This document shows positions 1 to 11,300 of a stretch of DNA of 64,000 nucleotides, one piece after another. Source of the DNA: Carallia brachiata (lineage: Eukaryota; Streptophyta; Magnoliopsida; Malpighiales; Rhizophoraceae); NCBI GenBank assembly GCA_021464245.1, contig JADCRB010000031.1:3199651-3263650 (forward strand), given 5' to 3'. How positions within the stretch are numbered: the first letter of the stretch is position 1; each line of letters opens with the position of its first letter. Below the pieces are notes generated by a model that saw nothing but the letters and a program-made list of their open reading frames with translations, searched no databases and was not told where the DNA came from. Made by a program: the position numbers and the translations under genes.

Positions 1-593
1 TTGGAAGGTTTGGACTGGATGGCGAAGTTGATAGATTAAAGCCAGACAAGCAAGTTCTCATGGTTGAACTTGTGAAGCTTAGACAGCAACAGCAGAATAC
101 TAAAGCTTGCCTTCAAACAATGGAACAAAGACTTGAAAGGACAGAAACAAAACAGCGACAGATGATGAGTTTCTTGGCTAGAGCAATGCAGAATCCCAAC
201 TTTGTCCAGCAACTAATCGAACACAAAAACAGGAGAAAAGAACTCGAAGAAGCGGTTTGTAACAAGAAAAGAAGGCCTATTAATCAAGGACCCGGTAATA
301 ATGCTGAAATTGAAGTTGAAGAACTTGGTGTCGTTGGGGAGATTGAAACTCTTGTCAAGATTGAACCTCAGGATTATCGTGACATTTATGATTTTGAAGC
401 TCCAAAATTGGAACAACTAGATATTAACGTGCAAGGGCCAAGCATAGAGAGTGGAGAGGAACATGGAAACATCGCTAAAGAATTTGATGGGGTGTTCTGG
501 GAAAATTTACTGATGGATTATATTGGTGAAGAATTTCCTGTGTTGGGTGTTGAAGAGGAAAAAGAAAAAGAAGTAGAGGTGTTGGTTGAATAG
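1..593 (+). CDS. Class A heat-stress transcription factor, 3' exon (partial; HSFA6b/A7-like)
   Basis: This is the C-terminal part of an HSF; the DNA-binding domain and most of the gene lie left of the window. The reading frame is open from base 3 and enters with GRFGLDGEVDRLKPDKQVL, the linker and first heptads of the HR-A/B oligomerisation coiled coil. The glutamine-rich heptads RQQQQNTK and the insert typical of class A follow. A basic nuclear localisation signal NKKRRPI comes next, then an acidic tail with an AHA-type activation motif centred on FWENLLMDYIG. The frame stops at TAG 591-593. Class A HSFs trimerise and activate heat-shock genes in the nucleus. The A6b assignment rests mainly on gene order, because ELIP, p24 and DMC1 follow as they do beside Arabidopsis HSFA6B. 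From sequence alone A2, A6 or A7 are all possible. Confidence 0.9.
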   Translation, partial: GRFGLDGEVDRLKPDKQVLMVELVKLRQQQQNTKACLQTMEQRLERTETKQRQMMSFLARAMQNPNFVQQLIEHKNRRKELEEAVCNKKRRPINQGPGNNAEIEVEELGVVGEIETLVKIEPQDYRDIYDFEAPKLEQLDINVQGPSIESGEEHGNIAKEFDGVFWENLLMDYIGEEFPVLGVEEEKEKEVEVLVE

Positions 594-3425
594 CTTGGTT
601 ATTTGGTTTCTTATCCAAAATAGGAAGCTGAGTCTTAATGCTTTGCTTGTTGCCTTGTTCTATTTGATGCTGCTTCAAGCCTGTTTGACAATGCTGTTAA
701 AAAAAATACTGTGAATAAAAGTGCTGTAAATAAAAGTGCTGAAAATAAAAGTGTTGTTATTTAAAGTTGTATAATATTTGGTAAAAATGTTAAAATCACT
801 TTGAAAAAAATTAAATTTAATTTTTTTTGTTAGGTAAAATTACTGTTAGAACAGCTGTTAACATGTAAAATGACCATTAAAGACATAATTATTTTATTTC
901 AATTTTAAATAATTCACATACTTGACAATGCTTAATTTAATAATTGAGAGCATGTTGATTTTTATATTTTAATTTAAATTTTTACTCTAAATATATATTT
1001 TTATTTTCTTTACTAATGAGTTGAAGAAAAAAAATTTCATTGTAAGTTTGAAGGACATAAAAATATTGAATGTAATATAAGGAAGAATGTTATCAATTTA
1101 AAAAAAAAAACAATGTCAAAAAAATTAACAATGTAAAGGAGAAAAATCTAGTTCATTAAACTAGTTGCAATTTGCTCTCGAAGTTCTGCCATTGGAGGAA
1201 TATATTGTGCTAGTTATAACACCAATGAAGTTGGCAATAAGATGTAGCTAATATGTCTAAAACAATCTCATGTCTCTTAATAAACATATGCAGGGGAACA
1301 AAAAAATAAATTTAAATGGGATGAATAAGATTGATACTGCTACTGTCAGTAAAAATTGGATGTATCAAAAAAATAAAAAAATACTAAAATTTTCAAAAGA
1401 ATAGAAACCCAAAATCTACGATAGAAATATATGATCATACTATCAAAATTATCCCAAAAAAAAAAAAATTGAAGACCAACCCAGAGAAAGGAAGAAGGAA
1501 ACTGTAATTGTATAGCTAGATGAATAAACGAAAAATGGAAAGACTCAAATATATAGATACAAAACTCACTAGATAATCACAAAAAAAAAAAAAAAAACCA
1601 ATTGCAAAAGAGATTGTATCTCATAATAAATTTCTGTTATGTTTAGTACCCTTGAAAGCGATGAATAAAGCTTTGAAGCTATCCCCTCACATCAGTTGGT
1701 TTCAGTTTCCGTAATGTGTTCACAACTCAAATCATGCGTACTGTAATGTTCCAGGAATAGTTTTGATTGGATTTGGGATTTTCCCAAATCACGAAATTGA
1801 AGGAGAAATTTTTATCAAAAAAAATTATGGAGATATAGGGTTCTTTTAAGATGAGAATTATGGTTATGTAAAGCATATCTTAAAATTGTGAAGATATCTT
1901 CTATTCTTAAAGTTCTACGCTGAATAAAAATTTACAGCAACAATAGATTTTCTCCCTTTATATAGTGGTAATCTTAGAAAATCTTGTGGAATGTGAGGAT
2001 TATTTTTGTCCACTTAATAAAGAAAAAGTGTAGTGCAGTCATTAAGTTGTAGAAAAGCATCTCCTTGGTGCTTTTTCAAAACCATGGTTTGGATGATTTC
2101 AGCGGCTGTAAAACGTGGTTTAAAATTAATAACCAAACATCTGAAAAATTGATTTTAAGTTTCAAACACAGTTTTCGCACTTCAACGTAAGTTCAACCAC
2201 ACTATTAAACATACCTTCAATCAGTTAAATAGGAGTTTCTCCTTCCCTTTTCTTACTTTGTGCTTTTCTCATCTGTTTGTTGTAGATATCCTGGCACGTG
2301 TAATTCGAATTTGCTTGTTTTGGCATTGATGGTAGAATGCCAATTCATTCAACATTCTCCAATGTAACAATCCTCTTTTCCAAATTGACAGGAATTGAAA
2401 AGCTGTTTGTGGGATATCCTGCAGCAAACTTTTTCTTTCTTTATTTTCTATTGGTTAATCAGATATTAATATTCTATCCAATTCTTCTCTTCTTTCGCTT
2501 GTGTTGGCAGATTAATGGTGCTGTTATTTTAAGTTAAGATTAAATTTAGAGTTTTGTTTATCTTTCTCTAGAAATTTGCCAAGTTAATTGCTACAAATAA
2601 TTTATTTAGTTGTCATCTTATCTTATTTTGAATTTTTTTAGTTTTATTTGAATGTTTTAAATTTAGAATGAGATTACTTTCTATATCAGATTAATTATAG
2701 TTTTAATTTCGAATGTAAAACTTTTTTATATAGGGTGTTTTGATGCTCAATAAAAATTAGAAGAAGAGGAAGAAGTCATTTGATCTCCTTTTCCTTGCTG
2801 CAAATTTTACAGCAAGCTTTCGAAACCATCAGCTTGATACATTGGAAAACAGAAGTTTGGAGACTTTTTTACAATGTCATGGCTTGAAAAGGGCATTAGC
2901 AATTAATTAGGAATTCTTGCTGACAATTAAACTGCTAATTCCTCTATCAGTGAACAGGTTGCAACACTTCCATCTTTGTTCCACCACAGATGATCAATAT
3001 AATCACATGTTCAATGCTTTATCTCGTCATTGACATGCATGCACATGTCTGTAAGAGCATGTTTCTAAGTGTTTATCTTTTCTTGTTTAATCTTGAACAA
3101 ATATCAGCATCATTGTTGAGAAGGCCAATTATATTTTTGTGCTTGAAATCCAATTTTGTGAAACACTAAGTAGAAGTAGGCTGTAATTTATTTGCCTTTG
3201 AGTGCAAACTATAAAGAAAACACGATATAATAAAGTTCAAAATTAGATAAATTTTCCATGGCCCTAATAAAATCTGAACACTTTATCGGGCATGGCGAAC
3301 TAACAGAGATTTTGGGGATCATACTGTCTAAGAACCAAGCTGCTTTTTGTGTCCCATAATCTTGTCGAAATTACTATCACTCCTTTTGTGCTCTACACTG
3401 GTCTAGACTAGAATACTATTGTATT

Positions 3426-4232
3426 TTATTTTTAGGCATAAATATAGATATCGTTCACAATATTTAGTCTTTTTAAAAATTTTATTTAGAATTTTTTTTA
3501 GTTAAAATACACTCTTTATATTTTCGTCGTCTAAATTTTTTTATTATTTTCTGTTAGTCAATTGTTAAATTTAATACGTAACAATTCAGTTACCGTCATA
3601 TTATCTAAATCAGGTATCGCGTTAGCAAATAGCAATAATGTAACACACAATAATTTTTCACTTAATTTTTTTTTTTTGAATTTTTTTTCACTTTTTCTAC
3701 ATCAATAAGAGTATAATAATTATTAAAATTATATCCCATTAGCAATTGTACCCAAATCTTAAAAGAATTTGATTTTATAAGAAAGTTGTAAACAAAAGGA
3801 GGCAAAACCAAAAACACCAAAAAGAGAGAGGGAAGAAGAGGATGAGATATTCAGGGAAGGATTTAAAGAAAAGAGGGAATTGAATTTTTATTTTAATTAT
3901 ATACCGAGTTAATAATTTAATTATTAAAGGTTTTATTAATTAACATTTTTGGAAAAAAAAAGAAATTTGAAATGAAAATTTCAAAAAAATTAAGTGAAAA
4001 AGTTGTGTGTCACGTTATTACTTTTTACTACTTTACTGACATGACATTTAATTAGATGACATGCCGCTGACTGGACAACTATATATTAAACTTAACGGTT
4101 GACTAACGAAAAAGATAAAAAAGTTAGACAGCAAAAACGTAAAAGGTGTATTCTAATAAAACAAAATTTGTGTGCGAAATTTCTAAAAGGATCAAACGTT
4201 ATGAGTAAAATTGTATTTATGCCTTATTTTTA
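3426..4232. mobile_element. Mutator-like miniature element with ~240-bp inverted ends and 9-bp target duplication
   Basis: The element proper runs 3435-4223 (789 bp). It begins GGCATAAATA and ends TATTTATGCC. The two ends are inverted copies that can be followed inward for roughly 240 bases, for example ACACACAA...TTTTTCACTTAATT on the left against its complement near 3985-4010. It is flanked on both sides by the identical 9-mer TTATTTTTA (3426-3434 and 4224-4232). Long inverted ends with a 9-bp duplication are the signature of Mutator-like elements. There is no open reading frame inside, so it is non-autonomous. The arms have diverged, so it is not a very recent insertion, although the target duplication is still perfect. 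Confidence 0.8.
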
Positions 4233-5137
4233 TGACTTGTGAGGTTGGGTGTGTTACTATTTTCGGTATCATTATAGCTTTGTAATCTTTAGGGGCTTTT
4301 TCTTATTAAATGGTTAATTGTGCTTAGCTACAAAGAAAGAAGATGAACGAACGTTGAATATGTGGCAATTAACCATAGAATTCTAGATTGAACGCGAAAA
4401 TGTGGACTCGTTTGAATGAACACGAGACATCCAACATTCATACAGTATGGATGACGATCAAACGGTTCAAATGCTCGTTCAGATGTTTGCATCAAACGTT
4501 GTTTTCCTTAACCATAACTAATATGTTGGGAAACAAATCATGATCAATATCCCCAACTAAGCATGATTAAAAATGTGCTAACTCTTTAAGGAAGGTGGAC
4601 TCACGGGTGGATGTAGTTAGACAATTGTGGGGGCTACTGAAAAAAGGAAAATTATATGTAATTATAGTTAATTTTTTTATTGTTGCACCTACTAGCATTC
4701 ATATTTTGCTTCCTCTCAATTTTTTTTGTTCTCACATAATGATTATTTTGTCGTTTTATATATATGACTGTGAACTTTGCCCCCTAACAAAAGTTCCTGG
4801 ATCCGCCCCTGGGTATGGTAACACTTTTTTGCATATATTTTGATATCTTTTTATGGGCATCTGATGGGTGCCTGAGAAAGGCATAAATCATGAGCGTGAG
4901 AGATTTAGATTGGTTGTCTCCTGAAACAGAGAGGATTGCACATGTTGTACATGAGATAATTTAATGAGTCTAGGCGTTGTGCAAAGGGCCAACAAAGTAT
5001 GGAACCATGCCACAAACCCACAAGCCAAGGTTGTCTCAAAACTTCAACGAAGGAAAAGCAATAATCTGTCATCTTCGTGAAATATCAAACCCGCTGAAAG
5101 AAGATCTCTGGTATAAAAGAGAAAATGTTGGTGTTCT

Positions 5138-5307
5138 AAAATTTAGTATCTAAATTGATATTTTAATTAAAATTAAAATTGATATTTTTGAAATAAAATT
5201 GATAATTTTTGAAGTATCTATTATTTTTACATTTTTAAAAACTATCAATTTTATTTCAAAAAATTAATTTTAGTTTCAATCAATATATCAATTAGAACAT
5301 CAAATTT
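5138..5307. mobile_element. Foldback (MITE-like) inverted repeat
   Basis: Two arms of about 65 bases (about 5138-5203 and 5242-5307) are inverted copies of each other. The inner 19 bases match almost exactly (TGAAATAAAATTGATA against TATCAATTTTATTTCA), and the outer ends carry AAATTT. A spacer of about 38 bases separates them. The structure would fold into a long hairpin. No clear target duplication was found, so the family is unknown. Confidence 0.6.
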
Positions 5308-7254
5308 CGAGATATATATTGATGTTTATTATAAAAGGTGTTGTTGGGCCAGTGGACTGTTCCTTGTGCAGGAGCACATAGCAATGATACTCGTGATGGT
5401 ATTAACTCCTGGATAAGCGACGGATTTAGAGCAACTTTTTATGGTTAGGTCTCGAATTTAGGACTTGAGAATGGAGGCGTTGGGTTAAAACTCCTATTAC
5501 TACTGTACTAACATTTTGTGTAAATTTTTGCATATCTATATGGGCATGGGTATGGATCCCAAGTTTTTTTTGGTCCAAATTAGAATGAGTTTTCAATTTT
5601 TTATAATTACAGTAATATTTTTTATAATTAAAAATAATAAAATACACTTTTTTTTTTTGTTGTGAAAAGTATTATTATAATTGTAAAAAATAAAAAACTT
5701 GTTGCAATTTAAACAAACAAATCAGAATCCCTACTTTTTTCCTAACATAAGACCAAATGGGTCCCTGCGCTGATCAAGTGTATAACATATGCTTTAGCCC
5801 TTCAAATCTATGGTCGCTAGGATTGGTTTCATACCTAAACCCATCAACCATAGAGCGGTGAAAATTGACTGTGGATGCGAAATTTTGTCGGGAGTCTCGT
5901 GAAAAGAGAACGGTTGCTTGGGCCCTGCCCATCCATTGGAGTGTGGACTCTATTGGGCTACAAAAGATAAGCTTACAAAATCCTGAATCTAAAGTTCTGT
6001 CAGCCCAAGGGCCTAAGCCCAACAATTCTCATGAACCTTAGCTGGCCAGTGTATCGCATTCGTATCAAGGATGTCTCCTGATTTGATCAACATGAGCTCT
6101 TTGTTGGATGCCTAAGAACGTATTACAGCTAGACCATGTCTGCCGTATGTCATTTTGAGCATTGAACAGTCTTTTCACTGCAATTATACTCCCACAGGCA
6201 TATTTCGAATAGGCATTGAATGAATAAATTATAATTCAATTGACGTTAGTTTGTGCTTCTAATATTGAACGTCTCAAATTATATTTCAGCCATTGAAGAT
6301 AATCAATCTCTTTCTCTATATAGTCCGATTCAAAAAAATAAAAAAGTGGAAAGTGTTAAGGAGAATAATTAAAGTAACAACGAATTTAACTCATTTTAAA
6401 TAACAAATGAAATACAATGAAATTTGTACTCTATAATCTGTTCAGTAAGAGGATATTTTTTTATTCTTTTGAAAAAAATATAATTTTATTTTACATACAA
6501 AATATTTTATACTATATGAATAATATTTTGTCTAGTACAAATGATATTTTATATAATAATAATATAACAAAAATACATAGAAAAAAATCTAGTTATCTTG
6601 TATAAAATATTATTCGTATAGTATATAAAATATTTTATATTTAGTATAAAACTTTAGAGTACTAACAACACTTGTTAGGGCTTGTTTTATATAGAAGACA
6701 CCTAAGTGAGGACAACGAAATAATTTTTCTTACTTTAATTGTGACATTAAGTTAAATATAATTAGTCTATATGTCTTGGTTGAAAAGGAAATAGCCTATC
6801 ATGTCTTTGAAGACAAGAAATTTGTGTGCAGGTGCAGCGGAGTGTGTCATTTAGCAATTGATACAAATACAATTCAGAGGAGTGTCTGTTTTGGTAATTT
6901 CGAGGAAAGCAATCTCATTTTCTAATAGCCAACCCTAAAGCGGAGATCTCTATCCATCTTGAAAAGTAACCGTTACGTTAGGGATATTCAAGGGATTATT
7001 GAAAACTTAGCTCCGTTATTCTTACTTATCTTAAAATGAGGAACACGACATTTCTTTTAAAAAAAAACAACAAGAATAAGAGAGTTAGATAATAACATTT
7101 GGAGAGAAATAAGAAAACAATAAAAAAAATATGAACTAGTTATATCTCATTTAGTTCCATAAAATAAATGAAGTTAAATATAATAAAATTACTTTATCAC
7201 TTTCTTATACTTATTGTTCAACAAACATTACTTGATGCTCAAAGACTTGCTGGA

Positions 7255-7420
7255 TATGGGAAGTTGTGTACAATGAATGTGGTAGATGGCTATTCGGCTT
7301 CTCTGGTTTATGCGGCATCTCGATGGCTTTGGGTGTAGAATTGAAAGTGATTTATGTTGCCTTACAGACCGTCTAGAGCAGGAGGTTTCGTAAGATTATC
7401 ATTGACTCACAATGTATCTT
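7255..7420 (+). pseudogene. Fossil of a LINE-type RNase H-like domain
   Basis: Translated in one frame the stretch reads NECGRWLFGFSGLCG, then ELKVIYVALQTV, a stop codon, and finally KIIIDSQCIF. This follows the plant RNase H-like pattern of a G-R-W-x-x-G-F strand, the catalytic Glu in a helix, then the catalytic Asp in a (I/V)xxDSQ strand. It is the first half only, broken by a stop after about 45 codons, with no flanking reverse transcriptase. It is presumably a remnant of a non-LTR retrotransposon or of a related RNase H-like open reading frame. Confidence 0.55.
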
Positions 7421-8151
7421 TATTTTCTAAAAAATTATAAAGATTATTTAGGATTCAAATTATTATAAATCTATTAATATCGAGTGTCATCGTTTATTAC
7501 AAATTTGCTATGAATGCAAGCTACAGTACATTCTAAAAAAAGAAATTATTATAAAAATTTTATAACTAATTTGAACTACACAAATTAAATTTCACTTACT
7601 TTAGTACTTTTCGCACGAGGAAATTAAAAGATTTTATGCATAAAACATACGGCATAAGGTTTTTATGCGAAAAAAGTGTATCGTAGAATATTCTATGGGG
7701 ACAAAAAAAAAGAAAACAGTGTGCGGATGGATGGCGACGCCAACTGCAAAATAACGCAATCCACGACCGAAATCCCTTACTTATTCGCAACAACTCGCAC
7801 AAACTGTTTTGTTTTATTTTATTTTATTTTGTATTTAAATTTTTTTATCTCGTCTTGGCAGAGTTGCAGTTGATCGAGAAAGCAAGGATTCATTAAAATA
7901 AAACCAACACTAGATACAACACAATACAAGAGATTGAAGAATTAATACTCTAAGTCTTTTTTTTATTATAAAAAAATAATATAATATGAGTTTAAATTAA
8001 AAATTATTTATTAACATTTAAATAAATCACATAATTATTATTTTCAAAAAAGAAAAAGAAAGAAAGGAAGAAAGAAAGTAGAAAATCATCAAAATCAAAG
8101 CTCTTGAAAAATCTTCATTTACTACAAAGCTTCCGAAGTTCCCCGTTTCCG

Positions 8152-8170
8152 CTCTCTCTCTCTCTCTCTC
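8152..8170 (+). repeat. CT microsatellite in the dymeclin 5' leader
   Basis: A run of CT dinucleotides lies about 210 bases before the dymeclin start codon. CT/GA tracts in 5' leaders are common in plant housekeeping genes. A T/A homopolymer pair at about 8206-8230 follows. Confidence 0.8.
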
Positions 8171-8378
8171 ACAAGTAACACTTCCCATTTCCATTCGCAA
8201 TTCTGTTTTTTTTTTTTTAAAAAAAAAAACTGATCAGGTCAAGAAACCGTTAGGCAGATGGCATCCTCTATCTGTTTCTTGATCAACTTTTTTTTCTCTC
8301 TCTAAATGCCTATTGAGATCGTCGGAATCCGTATCTGAGCAGAGTTGAGTCGACCTCCGGACCGCCTCGGAGTTCCTA

Positions 8379-11300
8379 ATGGGAGCGGTGCCTTCAACGC
8401 CGCGGCAGAGCGGCCCCCGCCCGCAGGACACGGCGGAGTACCTGATCGGATCGTTCGTCGGCGAGAAATCCTTCCCTCTCGGCTCCGATTTCTGGCAGAA
8501 GCTTCTCGACCTCCCTCTCAATCTCCCCTGGCCTGCCGACCGCCTCACCGAGGCCTGCCAGCTCCTCGGTTAGCCCCCGCCTCCGCCTCTCTAGTAAATT
8601 TGCTTTGATTATGGATTATTGTTTTAATCCTTCGTTGTTTCTGAAAACCTGATTTGATTGGCAATTTCCTAGATTGCGTTGAATTAAGCTCCAAAGCGTG
8701 ATTGATTTCGGCCAGTTATATGCATTGACATTTGAATGTGCTCCGATAGTTTTCCAGACTAAATTGGAGGGCTTTGAAAGGAAGGATGTTGTGGAATCAT
8801 TGGTTATTGTAACTGATTTTAGCCTAGCTTAATTGCCTTTGCTAAGCTGGTCATATCGCTGGTGAATTAAAAGTATAACTGTATAGGCTGTCATTTCGGG
8901 TGAAATTTTGCCTTAATGTACTAGGCTTCACTAAGTCCTTCGCCTCGCCATTTTTGATCACCCTGGCTGGCTCCTTTGTCTTGCCAGGCATTGATTTAGA
9001 ATGATAATGCTAAATATAAGAGCGGCACAGGATAGGCCATAATTATGATTCGTGGCCTGGTTTTTGATAACAGGAACATAGTGGAAATACCTCTGTGCTT
9101 GAGTTACTAAAATGGACCTATGACGATAAATTTACTAATATCTTCAGTTGACTTCGAGAAAATGTGTGGCTAGTACTCTTTGGGTTGCTGGATGGTTGGG
9201 TGGGTCGTTCCCTTGTTCTTGTCTATCTATAGGGTATGCAAGTTGTGTTATAACTTGAGTATTGTATATTCTCTTACACTCTTTTTGGGAAATATATGCT
9301 GTGTGACTTCTCGATTCTAGTTTGTACCTTTTTTCCATTGGTTTTAACAATTTCTGCATTTTCCCCGTATGATTTACTCTGCAGCACAAAACAATTGCTG
9401 CACCAGGCACCTGACAAAGATTTTGATTCACCTAGCATGGTGTTTGCGAGAGACTATTCCAACTTCTGATGGACCATCATCCAGTGCTTACATGAAGGCT
9501 ATTAATGCTGTGTATATTTCATCTGTCTTTCTGAAGTACGTAATTGAAAATGCCCAAAGCAGCAATATTGAGGAGTTACATCTTTCCTTGGACACAAGTG
9601 AACCAACACCAAAGGATTTTGTAAGCGGTATCTTTCTTTTATCATACAGTTTACTAACTACTATTTTTCTGCTCATTGTTTCTTGGTGACAATTGAATAA
9701 ACTGATGGCTATAAATGTGGATGATCTTGGAATGTTATTCTATAAACTAGATATGGCCTCATACAAAATAATGGGTTGTAAGGGATGTAGTAGATTGCCA
9801 CTTTTTTGGTTTTTTTTTTTTTTGTCACTAATGGTCGTTTGAGGCGTTCTCTGTCAGGGAAATTGCTGTTTTCGAGTGAGCAGTTATAAGATTAGTTTAA
9901 GCTTTGGGTAGCAATGCGTTGGTCCTTTCATTAGTTTAGTTAACTTTGATTCGCCTGCATGTGGTATGGTGGGTTCTACATATAAAGGAACACTACATGA
10001 GTACTGTCTACATGCAAATTGGTGTGTACTATGGTTACTTACAAGCAAAATTTTACTAAACTATTCGGTCTGGATTTTTCAAGAGGTCTAATTTAGCTCA
10101 TTATAATGATTAGCAAATTCCAGTTTGAAATGTTCCTGAATTTGGGCCAGGCTTATGTGATAACACATCAACCGACTTGAATAGAACCAAGCTTTCTGTT
10201 CTTTTCAGTTTAAGGTCCAAAATCTAGATACAACTGATCCTTGCAAACCATTTTTCTTGGCCAATATTCTTGCTTTGGGTGTGATTTGTTTTCTAATTTG
10301 GCTACACCACAAAATATCTGTCACTTTTTTAGCTCGTAAGCTCTTCAGTGGTCACATTTACAGTGGTTTTCGGTCTGGTTCTCCATCCTATTAGTTTATC
10401 TCTTCAGTGCCAGCTGCATCTGTGTTATTTAGGTGACAACTAAGTCATGTACACTATCCATCCTGTTGTTCTTCAACCTTTCCTCTTATGTTTTTTTTTT
10501 GGGTGCCGGGAGTGGTGACCACTTTAATATTTGTCCAATGGCCATGCTTTCTTATATTTATAAGATCATTGGCTTGAAGTTTGGGTTTTTTTATGTGCAG
10601 ATCAGAACATCGAGAATCTCGTGATGCATAACGTGCTTAGCTTTGTCGGCTTAGTAGATGTAAGGTACATAATAAACTTGTTGACACCTGTTCTGTTAAG
10701 ATTTGTGTGTCTGTTTCCCTCAATGGTATTGTTTTTGTCCCCAGTCCAAACACATATCTCCTACATCAGGAGCTGCTTCACTTCATGCTTGTTGCAATGT
10801 CAACACAACTTCTTTATGGCCCATCTCCTGGACCAGCAGATATCAACCCTTTTATTGATGCAGCAATGGCTCAGGTCAGAAACTGGGATTTGGCTATGGT
10901 TTTTGTTATCTGGTCTCCAAATGTTGCAATCTCTCAATTGCTTCCCTTTGTAACATGCAGGATATCTCTTTGGTTAGTTTGGTTGTTCGCAGACTTCTAC
11001 TCAACTATATAATGCAACCACGCCATCCATTCAGCAATGCATCTTATCAAGTATTTTATGAAGGGAGGCAACCTGGGGTTTTGCAAAGAATGGGTTCTGC
11101 AGCTGGTATGGGTTTCTTGTTGGTGCTCACTTAAATAATTCTGTCCTTACTTTTGCCCTAGTGTGCCTTCTTTTTGCCAAAGTAAAGTCTTTCTCAGAGT
11201 AGAAATGATGTCTGAACTGGTTTATCCATTTTGATAAGGAATATATGATGTTGATGATGATAGCAATAGTGATGAGATTTTTCAATATGTCTATTGAACT

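Larger units (their letters stand above)
594..8100. other. AT-rich intergenic region with fossil mobile elements
   Basis: I see no protein gene here. The first 150 bases are presumably HSF 3' UTR and contain a short imperfect tandem repeat of about 15 bases (around 705-755, core AAATAAAAGTGCTG). Items called separately are a Mutator-like miniature element (3435-4223), a foldback element (5138-5307) and an RNase H fossil (7255-7420). A degraded element at about 4595-4815 is bounded by GGATGTAG-like and GGATCCGCCCCTGGGTA ends that resemble a common plant repeat. Another AT-rich inverted-repeat stretch lies at about 6424-6660, with GTACTCTA-type ends. The remainder is simple AT-rich DNA with A/T homopolymers. 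Confidence 0.6.

Noticed and set aside
8234..8608. Frames on both strands overlapping dymeclin exon 1
   Set aside because: They result from the GC-rich first exon. Only the frame starting at 8379 encodes the conserved MGAVPSTP N-terminus and splices on.
9621..9627. GTAAGC at 9621 as donor of dymeclin intron 2
   Set aside because: Although it looks a better donor, using it breaks the frame. The GTATCT donor at 9628 gives [13 protein letters not shown], which continues the family sequence.
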